From assembly GCA_035550975.1 (NCBI GenBank), contig DASZOC010000054.1, positions 7,035-71,034 of the forward strand: a DNA stretch of 64,000 nucleotides, given 5' to 3'. Source of the stretch: DASZOC01 sp035550975 (GTDB lineage: Bacteria; Actinomycetota; CADDZG01; WHSQ01). The position numbers and the translations under genes were made by a program. This document shows, piece after piece, positions 8,219 through 16,368 of the stretch. The notes beneath the pieces were generated by a model. The model did not search any database, was not told the DNA's origin, and saw only the letters and a program-made list of their open reading frames with translations. Every line of letters begins with the position of its first letter. Position 1 is the stretch's first letter.

Positions 8219-9226
8219 ATGGCGACGCGCATCGGCATCAACGGATTCGGCCGCATCGGCCGCAACTTCTACCGCGCGATGAGCGCGCGCGGCTCGAGCC
8301 TGGAGCTGGTCGCGGTGAACGACCTGGGCGATGCCGAGACCATGGCTCACCTGCTGAAATACGACTCGGTGCTCGGCCGCCTCGGCAAGGAGGTCAAGGT
8401 CACCGACGGCGGCTTCACGATCGACGGCAACGACGTGAAGCTGCTGTCCGAGCGGGACCCCGGCAACCTGCCGTGGGGTGACCTCGGCGTCGACGTCGTC
8501 ATCGAGTCGACGGGTTTCTTCACGAAGCGGGCCGACGCCGCGAAGCACCTCGACGGCGGCGCCAAGAAGGTCATCATCTCGGCCCCCGCCAAGGACGAAG
8601 ACGTCACGATCGTGATGGGCGTCAACCACGAGGACTACGACGCGGGCAGCCACGACGTCATCTCGAACGCTTCGTGCACGACGAACTGCGTCGTGCCCCT
8701 GGCGAAGGTCCTCCAGGACAACTGGGGCATCGAGAAGGGGTTCATGACCACGTGTCACGCGTATACGAACGACCAGAACACACTCGACCTTGCCCGCGAT
8801 GACCTGCGACGGGCGCGGGCCGCTGCGATCAACATCATCCCGACGACGACGGGGGCCGCGAAGGCCGCCTCTCTCACGATGCCGGAGCTGAAAGGACGCC
8901 TCGACGGTCTCGCCCTGCGCGTGCCCGTGCCGGACGGCTCGATCACCGACATCGTCGCGGTTCTCGGCTCCGAGGTCTCGAAGGAGGACGTGAACAACGC
9001 CTATCGCGAGGCGGCGCAGTCGCAAGGGATGAAGGGCATCCTCGAATACACCGAGGACGCGATCGTCAGCACCGACATCGTCGGCAACCCGCACTCGTGC
9101 GTCATCGACGGTCTGTCGACCATGGCGAACGGCAACATGGTGAAGGTCTTGGGCTGGTACGACAACGAGTGGGGGTATTCCAACCGCCTCGTCGACCTCA
9201 CGGAGCTGGTCGCGTCCAAGCTCTAG
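8219..9226 (+). CDS. gap: Glyceraldehyde-3-phosphate dehydrogenase
   Basis: A 335-residue type I GAPDH converting glyceraldehyde-3-phosphate to 1,3-bisphosphoglycerate. It has the N-terminal Rossmann motif GINGFGRIGRNFYRA and the catalytic cysteine at about residue 153 in SNASCTTNCVVPLAK. The conserved C-terminus WYDNEWGYSNRLVDL is intact. A strong AGGAGG precedes the ATG. It is first in gap-pgk-tpiA-apgM. Confidence 0.97.
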   Translation: MATRIGINGFGRIGRNFYRAMSARGSSLELVAVNDLGDAETMAHLLKYDSVLGRLGKEVKVTDGGFTIDGNDVKLLSERDPGNLPWGDLGVDVVIESTGFFTKRADAAKHLDGGAKKVIISAPAKDEDVTIVMGVNHEDYDAGSHDVISNASCTTNCVVPLAKVLQDNWGIEKGFMTTCHAYTNDQNTLDLARDDLRRARAAAINIIPTTTGAAKAASLTMPELKGRLDGLALRVPVPDGSITDIVAVLGSEVSKEDVNNAYREAAQSQGMKGILEYTEDAIVSTDIVGNPHSCVIDGLSTMANGNMVKVLGWYDNEWGYSNRLVDLTELVASKL

Positions 9227-9258
9227 CTCGTCTTAGCTCTGCCCTCAGGAACGGCACC

Positions 9259-10449
9259 GTGACGCAACTGCGCACGCTCGATTCCCTCGACGTCGCTGGC
9301 AAGCGCGTCCTCGTCCGGTGCGATCTCAACGTCCCGCTCGACGACGGGCACGTCGTCGACGACCTGCGCATCCGCGCCGCGCTGCCCACGATCGAGGCTC
9401 TCTTGAACGCAGGAGCGCGATTGACGGTCTGTTCGCACCTCGGCCGCCCGAAGGGCAAGATCGTCGAGGCGCTGCGGATGGAGCCGGTGGGCCGCGCCCT
9501 GGGACAGATGCTCGGCCGCGAGGTCCACGCGGTCGGCGACGTCGTCGGTCCCGAGGCAACCGCGGCGGCGTCCTCCATGGCAGACATCGTGCTGCTCGAG
9601 AACCTGCGGTTCGACCCGGGCGAGGAAGCCAATGACCCCGCGTTCGCGGACGCGCTCGCCGCGCTCGCCGACGTGTACGTCAACGACGCCTTCGGGGCCG
9701 CGCACCGCGCGCATGCCTCTGTGGTCGGCGTCGCCGAGCGGCTGCCGTCGGCGGCCGGGCTGCTGCTCGTCGACGAGGTCGAGCACCTGGAACGCCTGCT
9801 GCACGAGCCGGAGCGTCCGTTCGTGGCGGTGCTCGGCGGCGCGAAGGTCTCCGACAAGCTGGGAGTGATCGGTAACCTCCTCGACCGCGTCGACACGATC
9901 TGTATCGGCGGGGCGATGGCGTTCACGTTGCTGGTCGCGCAGGGACACGATGTCGGGCGGTCGCTGGTCGAGCACGAACGCGTGTCGGAGGTGACCGAGG
10001 TCCTGAAGGATGCCGAGGGGCGCGGGATCGACATACTCCTGCCCACCGACGCGGTCGCGGCCGAGTCGACCGAGGAAGGCGCGCCGCACGAGACCGTTCC
10101 GCTCGACAGGATCGGCGACCGGCTCGGCGTCGACATCGGCCCCGAGTCCGCGCGCACGTTCGCAGAGGCGATCGAGGCGGCGAGAACCGTTCTATGGAAC
10201 GGGCCGATGGGCATCTTCGAGATCGATGCGTACTCGGAGGGGACGCGCGCGGTTGCCCGAGCGGTCGGGCGTGCCACCGGGGCCGGGGCGTACACCGTTG
10301 CCGGCGGGGGCGATTCGGCTGCCGCTCTCAGACAGATGGACATGACGGACGCGGTCTCGCACGTGTCCACGGGCGGAGGGGCGTCGCTCGAGCTGCTCGA
10401 GGGACGCAACCTCCCGGGGATCGCCGTGCTACGGAAAGGAAACGCATGA
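9259..10449 (+). CDS. pgk: Phosphoglycerate kinase
   Basis: A 396-residue kinase making ATP and 3-phosphoglycerate from 1,3-bisphosphoglycerate. Typical blocks are VLVRCDLNVPLDDG (substrate arginine), SHLGRPKGK, LLENLRFDPGEEAND, AVLGGAKVSDKLGVI and the C-terminal GGGDSAAALRQM. I place the start at the GTG 9259, giving MTQLRTLDSLDVAGKRVLV; the longer open frame into gap is not conserved. It overlaps tpiA by 4 bases. Confidence 0.96.
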   Translation: MTQLRTLDSLDVAGKRVLVRCDLNVPLDDGHVVDDLRIRAALPTIEALLNAGARLTVCSHLGRPKGKIVEALRMEPVGRALGQMLGREVHAVGDVVGPEATAAASSMADIVLLENLRFDPGEEANDPAFADALAALADVYVNDAFGAAHRAHASVVGVAERLPSAAGLLLVDEVEHLERLLHEPERPFVAVLGGAKVSDKLGVIGNLLDRVDTICIGGAMAFTLLVAQGHDVGRSLVEHERVSEVTEVLKDAEGRGIDILLPTDAVAAESTEEGAPHETVPLDRIGDRLGVDIGPESARTFAEAIEAARTVLWNGPMGIFEIDAYSEGTRAVARAVGRATGAGAYTVAGGGDSAAALRQMDMTDAVSHVSTGGGASLELLEGRNLPGIAVLRKGNA

Positions 10450-11213
10450 GGACGCCACTGATCGCGGGCAACTGGAAGATGAACAAGACCCACCTCGACG
10501 CGATGCGACTGGTCCAGGGCCTCGCGCACGAGCTCGCCGGGCACAGCTTCGACCGCGTCGAGGTCGTCGTGTGTCCTCCGTTCACGGCGCTGCGCACGAT
10601 CCAGACCCTGATCGACTCGGACCGCTACGAGTTCGGCCTCGGTGCGCAGAACATGCACCACGAGAACGAGGGGGCATTCACCGGCGAGGTGTCGGGAACG
10701 ATGCTCAAGTCCCTTGACGTCGACTACGTCATCGTGGGCCACTCGGAGCGCCGCGAGATCTTCGGCGAGTCGGACGAAGACGTGAAGCTCAAGGTACGGG
10801 CCGCGTTCGCGCACGAGTTGGTGCCGATCGTGTGCTGTGGCGAGACGGAGCAGGAGCGGGGAGCGGGCCAGACGGAAGCGAAGGTCGAACGACAGGTGCG
10901 AGCGGCGTTCGACGGGATCAAGCCGGAGGCCGCGCGCAGGGCGGTCGTGGCCTACGAGCCGATCTGGGCGATAGGGACGGGGAAGACGGCGACCCCGGAA
11001 GACGCGCAGGCAACGATCGCGCACATCCGCAAGGTGCTGGCCGGCGTGGCCGGTGACGCTGTGGCCGGCGACATGCGGATCCTCTACGGCGGCAGCGTCA
11101 AGTCCGGCAACGCCGCGGCGCTGATGTCGCATGCCGACATCGACGGCGCCTTGGTCGGCGGCGCGTCGCTCGAAGCGCAGGAGTTCGCGGCCATCGTCAA
11201 AGCCGTCAAGTAG
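10446..11213 (+). CDS. tpiA: Triosephosphate isomerase
   Basis: A 255-residue TIM-barrel enzyme interconverting dihydroxyacetone phosphate and glyceraldehyde-3-phosphate. It begins RTPLIAGNWKMNKTHLDA (catalytic Asn and Lys). The catalytic histidine is in IVGHSERREIFGESDEDV, the catalytic glutamate in AYEPIWAIGTGKTATPED, and the phosphate loop in LYGGSVKSGNA. The ATG at 10446 overlaps the pgk stop. Confidence 0.97.
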   Translation: MRTPLIAGNWKMNKTHLDAMRLVQGLAHELAGHSFDRVEVVVCPPFTALRTIQTLIDSDRYEFGLGAQNMHHENEGAFTGEVSGTMLKSLDVDYVIVGHSERREIFGESDEDVKLKVRAAFAHELVPIVCCGETEQERGAGQTEAKVERQVRAAFDGIKPEAARRAVVAYEPIWAIGTGKTATPEDAQATIAHIRKVLAGVAGDAVAGDMRILYGGSVKSGNAAALMSHADIDGALVGGASLEAQEFAAIVKAVK

Positions 11214-11227
11214 GGGAGCGCCCGCGC

Positions 11228-12517
11228 ATGCCGAAGCCGTTCATCTACGTGATCCTCGACGGGCTCGGCGACGACCCTCTCGACGCTCTCGGCGGTAAGA
11301 CGCCACTCGAAGCGGCGAAGACGCCGAACCTGGACCGTCTCGCCTCCGCCGGCCGCAACGGATACGTCACCACGGTCGGAGAGGGGATCGCGCCCGAGTC
11401 GGACATCGCCGTGTTCGCGATCCTCGGGTACGACCCTCACGAGCACCACACCGGCCGCGGCCCCCTCGAGTCGGTAGGCGCCGGTCTCGACGTGAAACGA
11501 GGAGACCTCGCCTACCGCGTGAACTTCGCGACCGTCGAGAGGGACGCCGAGGGCTGGGCGATCGTCGACCGCCGCGTCGGCAGGGACCTCACGTCCGACG
11601 AGGCTCACGCACTGGCCGCAGAGGTCCAAGAGAAGGTATCCATCCCCGGAGCGTCGTTCGAGTTCCGCGCGACGATCGGCCACCGCGGGGTGCTCGTGTT
11701 GCGGAGCGACGAAGGGCCGCTGTCGGCTGAGGTGGAGAACTCCGACCCCGCCTACGGAAGACACGGTGCGCTCGGCGTCGCGCTCGAGACGTTCGACAAC
11801 CACGTGGTCCACGTTGCGCCGGTCGCAGGCTCCGAGGAAGACGAGCGGGCGCAGCGAGCCGCACTGATCACCAACGAGTGGCTCCAGGCCTCTTTCGACG
11901 TGCTCGACCGATCCGAGGTGAACGACAAGCGGCGCGCAGCGCGCAAGCTCCCGGGGAACTTCGTGCTGACGCGCGACGGCGGTGACCACCTGCCGGACCT
12001 CGTTCCGTTCAAGCAGAAGTTCGGCCCCGAGAGGGGTTGTTTCGTCGAGATGCCCGTGGAGCTCGGCATCGCGCGCCTGACCGGCATGGGGATAGTCGAG
12101 GCACCGACCGGGATCCCGCCTCCGGAGCAGTACGAAGCGTGGGCCGCCCTCGCGCTCGACGCGATCGCCGGCTACGACGGGCTCTACATCCACATCAAGG
12201 GGCCCGACGTGCCGGCACACGACGGCGATCACGACGGCAAGATCAGAAGCATCGAAGAGATCGACTCGATCTTCTTCGCCGCGGTGCTGCAAGACCTGGA
12301 CCTCGGGTCGACGCTCGTTGCAGTCACGGCAGACCACAGCACCAGTTGCGCACGCAAGGCACACACGGACGGGCCCGTGCCGTTGCTCATCTGCGGTGGC
12401 AATGTCAGCTCCGACGGCGTCGAGACCTACGGCGAGACCGCGAGCCGCGACGGAGCGATGGGCCACCTGAAGGGCCCCGAGATCATGCCGAACCTCGTCG
12501 CCCTCGCCCGCGCATAG
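11228..12517 (+). CDS. apgM: 2,3-bisphosphoglycerate-independent phosphoglycerate mutase (archaeal type)
   Basis: A 429-residue alkaline-phosphatase-superfamily mutase converting 3- to 2-phosphoglycerate. It begins with the metal-binding DGLGD (about 11-15) and has the candidate nucleophile serine near residue 58 in IAPESDIAVFAILGYDP. The later metal motifs are IHIKGPDVPAHDGDHDGK and VTADHSTSC. It matches the ApgM rather than the GpmI subgroup. It lies 14 bases after tpiA with GGGAGCG before the ATG, so the operon covers four consecutive lower-glycolysis activities. Confidence 0.9.
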   Translation: MPKPFIYVILDGLGDDPLDALGGKTPLEAAKTPNLDRLASAGRNGYVTTVGEGIAPESDIAVFAILGYDPHEHHTGRGPLESVGAGLDVKRGDLAYRVNFATVERDAEGWAIVDRRVGRDLTSDEAHALAAEVQEKVSIPGASFEFRATIGHRGVLVLRSDEGPLSAEVENSDPAYGRHGALGVALETFDNHVVHVAPVAGSEEDERAQRAALITNEWLQASFDVLDRSEVNDKRRAARKLPGNFVLTRDGGDHLPDLVPFKQKFGPERGCFVEMPVELGIARLTGMGIVEAPTGIPPPEQYEAWAALALDAIAGYDGLYIHIKGPDVPAHDGDHDGKIRSIEEIDSIFFAAVLQDLDLGSTLVAVTADHSTSCARKAHTDGPVPLLICGGNVSSDGVETYGETASRDGAMGHLKGPEIMPNLVALARA

Positions 12518-12550
12518 CCCAACCGTGCAGAGAAACGACGAAGATGTCGC

Positions 12551-12568
12551 GTTCTGGCTGCGCAGAAC
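12551..12568. promoter_or_regulatory. Inverted repeat upstream of blaI
   Basis: GTTCTG (12551-12556) and CAGAAC (12563-12568) form a perfect 6-bp inverted repeat around GCTGCG. No T-run follows, so an operator or a weak hairpin end for the glycolytic operon are both possible. Confidence 0.35.
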
Positions 12569-12576
12569 CGATCCGA

Positions 12577-12588
12577 CTACTGTTGTAG
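12577..12588. promoter_or_regulatory. Candidate BlaI operator
   Basis: CTAC-TGTT-GTAG is a dyad of the kind bound by BlaI/MecI repressors, whose half-sites are of TACA/TGTA type. It lies 18 bases before a TAGGAT -10 candidate (12606-12611) and 50 bases before blaI, well placed for self-repression. A second ACTAC-N4-GTAG dyad precedes the proteasome ATPase gene. Confidence 0.45.
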
Positions 12589-12605
12589 TAGCGCGGCTGC
12601 GGGCG

Positions 12606-12611
12606 TAGGAT
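12606..12611 (+). promoter_or_regulatory. Putative -10 element of blaI
   Basis: TAGGAT lies 27 bases before the blaI start, just downstream of the candidate operator. A G-rich ribosome-binding stretch (GGGGGG at about 12630) follows it. Confidence 0.35.
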
Positions 12612-12638
12612 TCCGGCTCCGGCCGTCCAGGGGGGAAC

Positions 12639-13046
12639 ATGGCTCCACGTCGCAAGCACAGCCTTGCCGAGGTCCTCGGCCCACTCGAGGCCGACATCAT
12701 GGACGTCGTGTGGGACTCCGGCGAGGTGACCGTCCGCGACGTCCACAAGGCGCTCGGCACCTCGCGGCCCCTGGCCTACACGACCGTCATGACGACACTC
12801 GGTCGGCTTGCCGACAAGGGGCTCGTCAAACGCATCGAGGTCCAGCCGGCCCACCACTACGTCGCGTTGGTCACGCGCGAGCAGTACGCACGCTCCACCG
12901 TCAAGTCGGTGGTCGACTGGCTCGTCAACCACTTCCCGGATCCGGCGGTCGCTTACTTCCTGGACCGGGTCGAGAAGGAAGACGAGAACGTCGTCGAACG
13001 ACTCCGCGAAGCGATCGACCAGAGGCGAGTGAAGGACCGCGACTAA
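12639..13046 (+). CDS. BlaI/MecI-family transcriptional repressor
   Basis: A 135-residue winged-helix repressor with the family core LEADIMDVVWDSGEVTVRDV and AYTTVMTTLGRLADKGLVKR (recognition helix and wing). The C-terminal helices would dimerise. These repressors are usually inactivated by proteolysis controlled by a membrane M56 protease, and the next gene, one base downstream, encodes one. Target genes are not evident here except the pair itself and possibly arc. Confidence 0.92.
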   Translation: MAPRRKHSLAEVLGPLEADIMDVVWDSGEVTVRDVHKALGTSRPLAYTTVMTTLGRLADKGLVKRIEVQPAHHYVALVTREQYARSTVKSVVDWLVNHFPDPAVAYFLDRVEKEDENVVERLREAIDQRRVKDRD

Positions 13047-13047
13047 C

Positions 13048-14403
13048 GTGACCTTGGCTGCTCCCACGGTCGTCACGATCGAAGGCGATTCGGCCTGGAT
13101 CGTGATGCTCGCCGTCTCCACCGTCACGCTCATCGCCGTGCTGGTGTTGCGCCGGTGCATCCGCCAACCGGGCGGGCTCGCCTCCGGCCTGCTGTTGAGC
13201 CTCCCGTTGGTCCTTCCGTTGATCGCGGCCGTGTCGTTCGACCATGCCGCGTTCCCGGTGGTCAACGTGCTCCGGCCCATCAGCGCGCAGCTGATGACGG
13301 ATCCGAGCCAGTTGCTCCACGTGCTGTTCGTTCCCCACGACAAGAACGTCATCGGCGCCTATGCGCTGCACGAGACGGCCGGTGCCTGGATGTTGTGGAT
13401 CGGCCTGTCGGTGAGCTCGCTGATGCTCGTGCGCCGCGCGATCGGGACCATGCTCGTACGACGGTTGATCGGACGCAGCCGCCCGCTCACGGCGGGTGAG
13501 GAGGGCGACGTCCGCATGACGCTCGAGCGGCTGACCGCGGCATCGTCGCTGGCGCGGACGCCGGCGATCCTGGTGATGCCGGAAGGCTCGATCGGCGCCT
13601 TCGCGGTCGCGGGCAAGGGCGGTCGGATCCTGATCTCGCCCGAGCTCCTCGACGACCTGGACCGCGGCGAGCTCGAGGGGATCCTGGCGCACGAGATCGC
13701 CCACCTCGAGGCGAAAGACGTGCCGCTGACGTTCGCGGCGGGGTTCCTGCGCGACCTGGTCGCGTGGAACCCGATCGTCCACGTCGCCTACCGCCGTCTG
13801 TTGTCGGACAGGGAGATCGAAGCCGACCACCGGGCCGTGACCCTTACCGGCGACCCGCTCGCGGTCGCGTCGGGGCTCGTGCGGCTGTGCGAGCTCCGGA
13901 AACGCCGGCGGATCATGGGCCCCGGCCTCGGCGTCGCGTTCGGCGGGGGCCGCGTGCCGACGAGGGTCGGCAGCCTGCTTGCTCTCGCCGACGGTGCGAC
14001 GCCGCTCCGCACCGGCAGCGCGCCTTATCTCGTCGCGGCGTTGCTGGTAGCCGTCATCGGCATGCAGGCCGGCGCGCACATCGCGTCCCAGGATGGGAGT
14101 GCCTACCTGATCATGCTCGGCTCGGCCGACGAGCCCACGCGACGGTCGCTATGGGCGCCGTCGCCGGCCGCCGCGCCGCGTGCCGAGTCGAAGGAGCAAC
14201 GCCTCCAGCGCGGCGCCATCATGGCGCGGCGCGAGCCGACCGACCCGATCGCGTTCAAGGCGAAGTTCAAGCTCGACTGGATCGAGCACTGGAAGCGCAA
14301 GAGCCGCAGCCTCGGCCTCGCCCACGAGACGACGCGCATGTGGGAGCTCCTCTCGGTGGAGGCGTTGCCGGGCTTCTATCGCTTGGCGCCGGAGGCGATC
14401 TAG
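13048..14403 (+). CDS. M56-family membrane metalloprotease (BlaR1-like, no penicillin-sensor domain)
   Basis: A 451-residue protein with several membrane segments (about 18-35, 48-62, 110-128, 330-345) and the zinc motif HEIAH (about 215-219), followed by a likely third ligand in DREIEADHRAV. This is the BlaR1/MecR1 or M48-like gluzincin arrangement. The C-terminal 100 residues are basic and show no penicillin-binding SxxK/KTG motifs, so its signal is probably not a beta-lactam bound covalently. It starts at a GTG right after the blaI stop and most likely inactivates that repressor. Confidence 0.85.
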   Translation: MTLAAPTVVTIEGDSAWIVMLAVSTVTLIAVLVLRRCIRQPGGLASGLLLSLPLVLPLIAAVSFDHAAFPVVNVLRPISAQLMTDPSQLLHVLFVPHDKNVIGAYALHETAGAWMLWIGLSVSSLMLVRRAIGTMLVRRLIGRSRPLTAGEEGDVRMTLERLTAASSLARTPAILVMPEGSIGAFAVAGKGGRILISPELLDDLDRGELEGILAHEIAHLEAKDVPLTFAAGFLRDLVAWNPIVHVAYRRLLSDREIEADHRAVTLTGDPLAVASGLVRLCELRKRRRIMGPGLGVAFGGGRVPTRVGSLLALADGATPLRTGSAPYLVAALLVAVIGMQAGAHIASQDGSAYLIMLGSADEPTRRSLWAPSPAAAPRAESKEQRLQRGAIMARREPTDPIAFKAKFKLDWIEHWKRKSRSLGLAHETTRMWELLSVEALPGFYRLAPEAI

Positions 14404-14422
14404 CCTCACACGCCAGTTCGGC

Positions 14423-14428
14423 TACCCT
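14423..14428 (+). promoter_or_regulatory. Putative -10 element of secG
   Basis: TACCCT lies 40 bases before the secG GTG. A GAAGAGG ribosome-binding stretch is at about 14452. Confidence 0.3.
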
Positions 14429-14468
14429 TGAGGGCCAAACGGCTATCCCAGAAGAGGTGTTCTAGAAA

Positions 14469-14705
14469 GTGTTCACGGCGATCCTCGTAGTGGTCCACGT
14501 CCTCGCATCGCTGATGCTGATCACGTTCGTCCTGCTCCATGCGGGGCGCGGCGGAGGCGTCTCCGAGATGTTCGGCGGGGGCATGCAGTCCCAGGCGATG
14601 GGCTCGACCGTGATGGAGAAGAACCTCGACCGGATCACGATCATCACCGCGATCGTCTTCGCCGGCACGACCATCCTTCTGGCTTTCCGTCTCACGCCCT
14701 CCTAG
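14469..14705 (+). CDS. secG: Preprotein translocase subunit SecG
   Basis: A 78-residue SecG with two membrane helices (about 3-22 and 54-74) around the conserved cytosolic loop LLHAGRGGGVSEMFGGGMQ. It is the accessory subunit of SecYEG. It begins at a GTG preceded by AGAGG. In many actinobacteria secG directly follows tpiA; here apgM and the blaI/M56 pair lie between them. Confidence 0.95.
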   Translation: MFTAILVVVHVLASLMLITFVLLHAGRGGGVSEMFGGGMQSQAMGSTVMEKNLDRITIITAIVFAGTTILLAFRLTPS

Positions 14706-14714
14706 CGCAGGCGC

Positions 14715-16367
14715 TTGGTGCCTGGCCGGGTGACGCGGGCCGTTGCCGCCGCGTGCTGCGTCGCGCTCCTCGGAGCCGGTTGCACACAGGACCGCGGTGA
14801 CGCCATCGCGGAGCGACCCTCTCCCGCGGTGACGCCGACGGAGCCGGTTGCGCCGCCGACGCCGACCGTCCCTCCCGTCTTCGAGCCCGAAGACGAGGTG
14901 CTGACGGTGGCGATCCAGGAGCCGTCGACGCTCGACCCGATGCGCCTTCAGGATCCGGGCGGCGTCCTCATCGCCCGGCAGCTCTACGAGGGCCTCACCC
15001 GCTGGGACCCGATCGAGGAAGAGGTGCTGCCTGCCGCGGCCGAGTCGTGGAAGGTCGACGAGGGGGGCCGCCGGTTCACGTTCAAGCTGCGTCAGGGAAT
15101 GACGTTCCACGACGGCACGCCGGTCAGAAGCAAGGACTTCGCGTTCGCGTTCGACCGGATCACGCGCAAATCGAGCGCCTCCGACATCGCCTACGCGCTC
15201 GAAGACGTGCAGGGGTTCGCCGAGGTCAACCAGCTGGCGGAGGCGCGTCACCTGTCCGGTGTCAGGACGCCGAACCCGACGACGCTGGTGATCAATCTTT
15301 CGGAGCCGTTCTACGACTTCCCGAAGCTGCTGACCCACCCGAGCCTGGTTCCGCTCCCGGAACGCGCGGTCGCGCGCCAGGATCGCTTCCTGACCACCCC
15401 GGTCGGTAACGGGCCGTTCCACATCGCGCAGGCGTGGGCACCCGGCGACCCCGTGCTCCTGAAGGCGTTCGTGGGCTTCTACGAAACGCCGGAGCTCGAC
15501 GGCATCAGGTTCCAGACGTTCGCGGACGCGGCGGCATCGTGGCTCCCGTTCACGAACGGCGACATCGACGTCGCGGAGGTCCCCGCAGGTGAGATCGAGG
15601 CCGCCCAGGAGGCGTACGGCGACAAGGGCTTCGTGCCCTTCCTCGCGACCTACTCCTTCGGGTTCAACGTGCGGTCGGACCAGCTGGACGACATCCGCAT
15701 CCGCCGCGCCATCAACAAGGCGATCGACCGAGAGACGATCGTCCAGACCGTGTACCGCGGGAGCATGCAGGTCCCGCGGGGGATCGTGCCGGTCGGGATG
15801 CCCGGGTTCCAGGAGAACATCTGCGTGGGCTTGTGCGAGTTCGACCCGGCCGGCGCGAAGCGGATCGTGTCGAAGCTGAAGAGGAAGGACAGGTCGCTGA
15901 CGCTGGAATTCAGCGGCGACCAGCCACATCCCAGGGTCGTCCGGATGGTGCGCCGCGACCTGCAGGCGGCGGGATTCCGGGTGAAGGTCCGCGCGTTCCC
16001 GTTCCCGAAATACCTCAAGCGCCTCCGCTCCGGCGAGCATTCGATGTTCCGCCTCGGCTGGATCGCGGAGTACCCGACGCCGGACGCGTACCTGCGACCA
16101 CTCTTCAGATCGGAGTCGTCCGACAACCACTCGGGCATCGAGTCGGCCAAGGTCGACCGGCTGCTGCGCCGAGCGCGAGCGACGAAGTCGGAGGGCAAAC
16201 GAGTCCAGCTCTACATCGAAGCGGAGAAAGCGGTCCTCGACGTCGTGCCTATCGCTCCCGTCGGATCGTTCGTCACCCACTGGGCGGCTCAGCCGGAGGT
16301 CGTGGGTCTCGTGCTGGACCAGATGGGCGGATTCGACGCGGTGAACGTGGAGCTGGCCTCGGACTGA
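14715..16367 (+). CDS. ABC transporter solute-binding lipoprotein, family 5 (peptide-type)
   Basis: A 550-residue extracytoplasmic binding protein of the oligopeptide/nickel family. It has a hydrophobic signal ending in LLGAGC, so cysteine 23 or nearby is lipidated, then a Pro/Thr-rich linker. The family core begins LTVAIQEPSTLDPMRLQDPG, with LRQGMTFHDGTPVRSKDFAF and the C-lobe FRLGWIAEYPTPDAYLRPLF. The start may be the TTG at 14715 or the GTG at 14718. No permease or ATPase gene adjoins it; a second, divergent binding protein follows one base after the stop. Confidence 0.88.
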   Translation: MVPGRVTRAVAAACCVALLGAGCTQDRGDAIAERPSPAVTPTEPVAPPTPTVPPVFEPEDEVLTVAIQEPSTLDPMRLQDPGGVLIARQLYEGLTRWDPIEEEVLPAAAESWKVDEGGRRFTFKLRQGMTFHDGTPVRSKDFAFAFDRITRKSSASDIAYALEDVQGFAEVNQLAEARHLSGVRTPNPTTLVINLSEPFYDFPKLLTHPSLVPLPERAVARQDRFLTTPVGNGPFHIAQAWAPGDPVLLKAFVGFYETPELDGIRFQTFADAAASWLPFTNGDIDVAEVPAGEIEAAQEAYGDKGFVPFLATYSFGFNVRSDQLDDIRIRRAINKAIDRETIVQTVYRGSMQVPRGIVPVGMPGFQENICVGLCEFDPAGAKRIVSKLKRKDRSLTLEFSGDQPHPRVVRMVRRDLQAAGFRVKVRAFPFPKYLKRLRSGEHSMFRLGWIAEYPTPDAYLRPLFRSESSDNHSGIESAKVDRLLRRARATKSEGKRVQLYIEAEKAVLDVVPIAPVGSFVTHWAAQPEVVGLVLDQMGGFDAVNVELASD

Positions 16368-16368
16368 C

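Noticed and set aside
9198..11132. A 644-codon open frame on the minus strand opposite pgk-tpiA.
   Set aside because: It is a high-GC antisense shadow: Arg/Ser-rich, no domain, and the plus strand carries clear enzymes.
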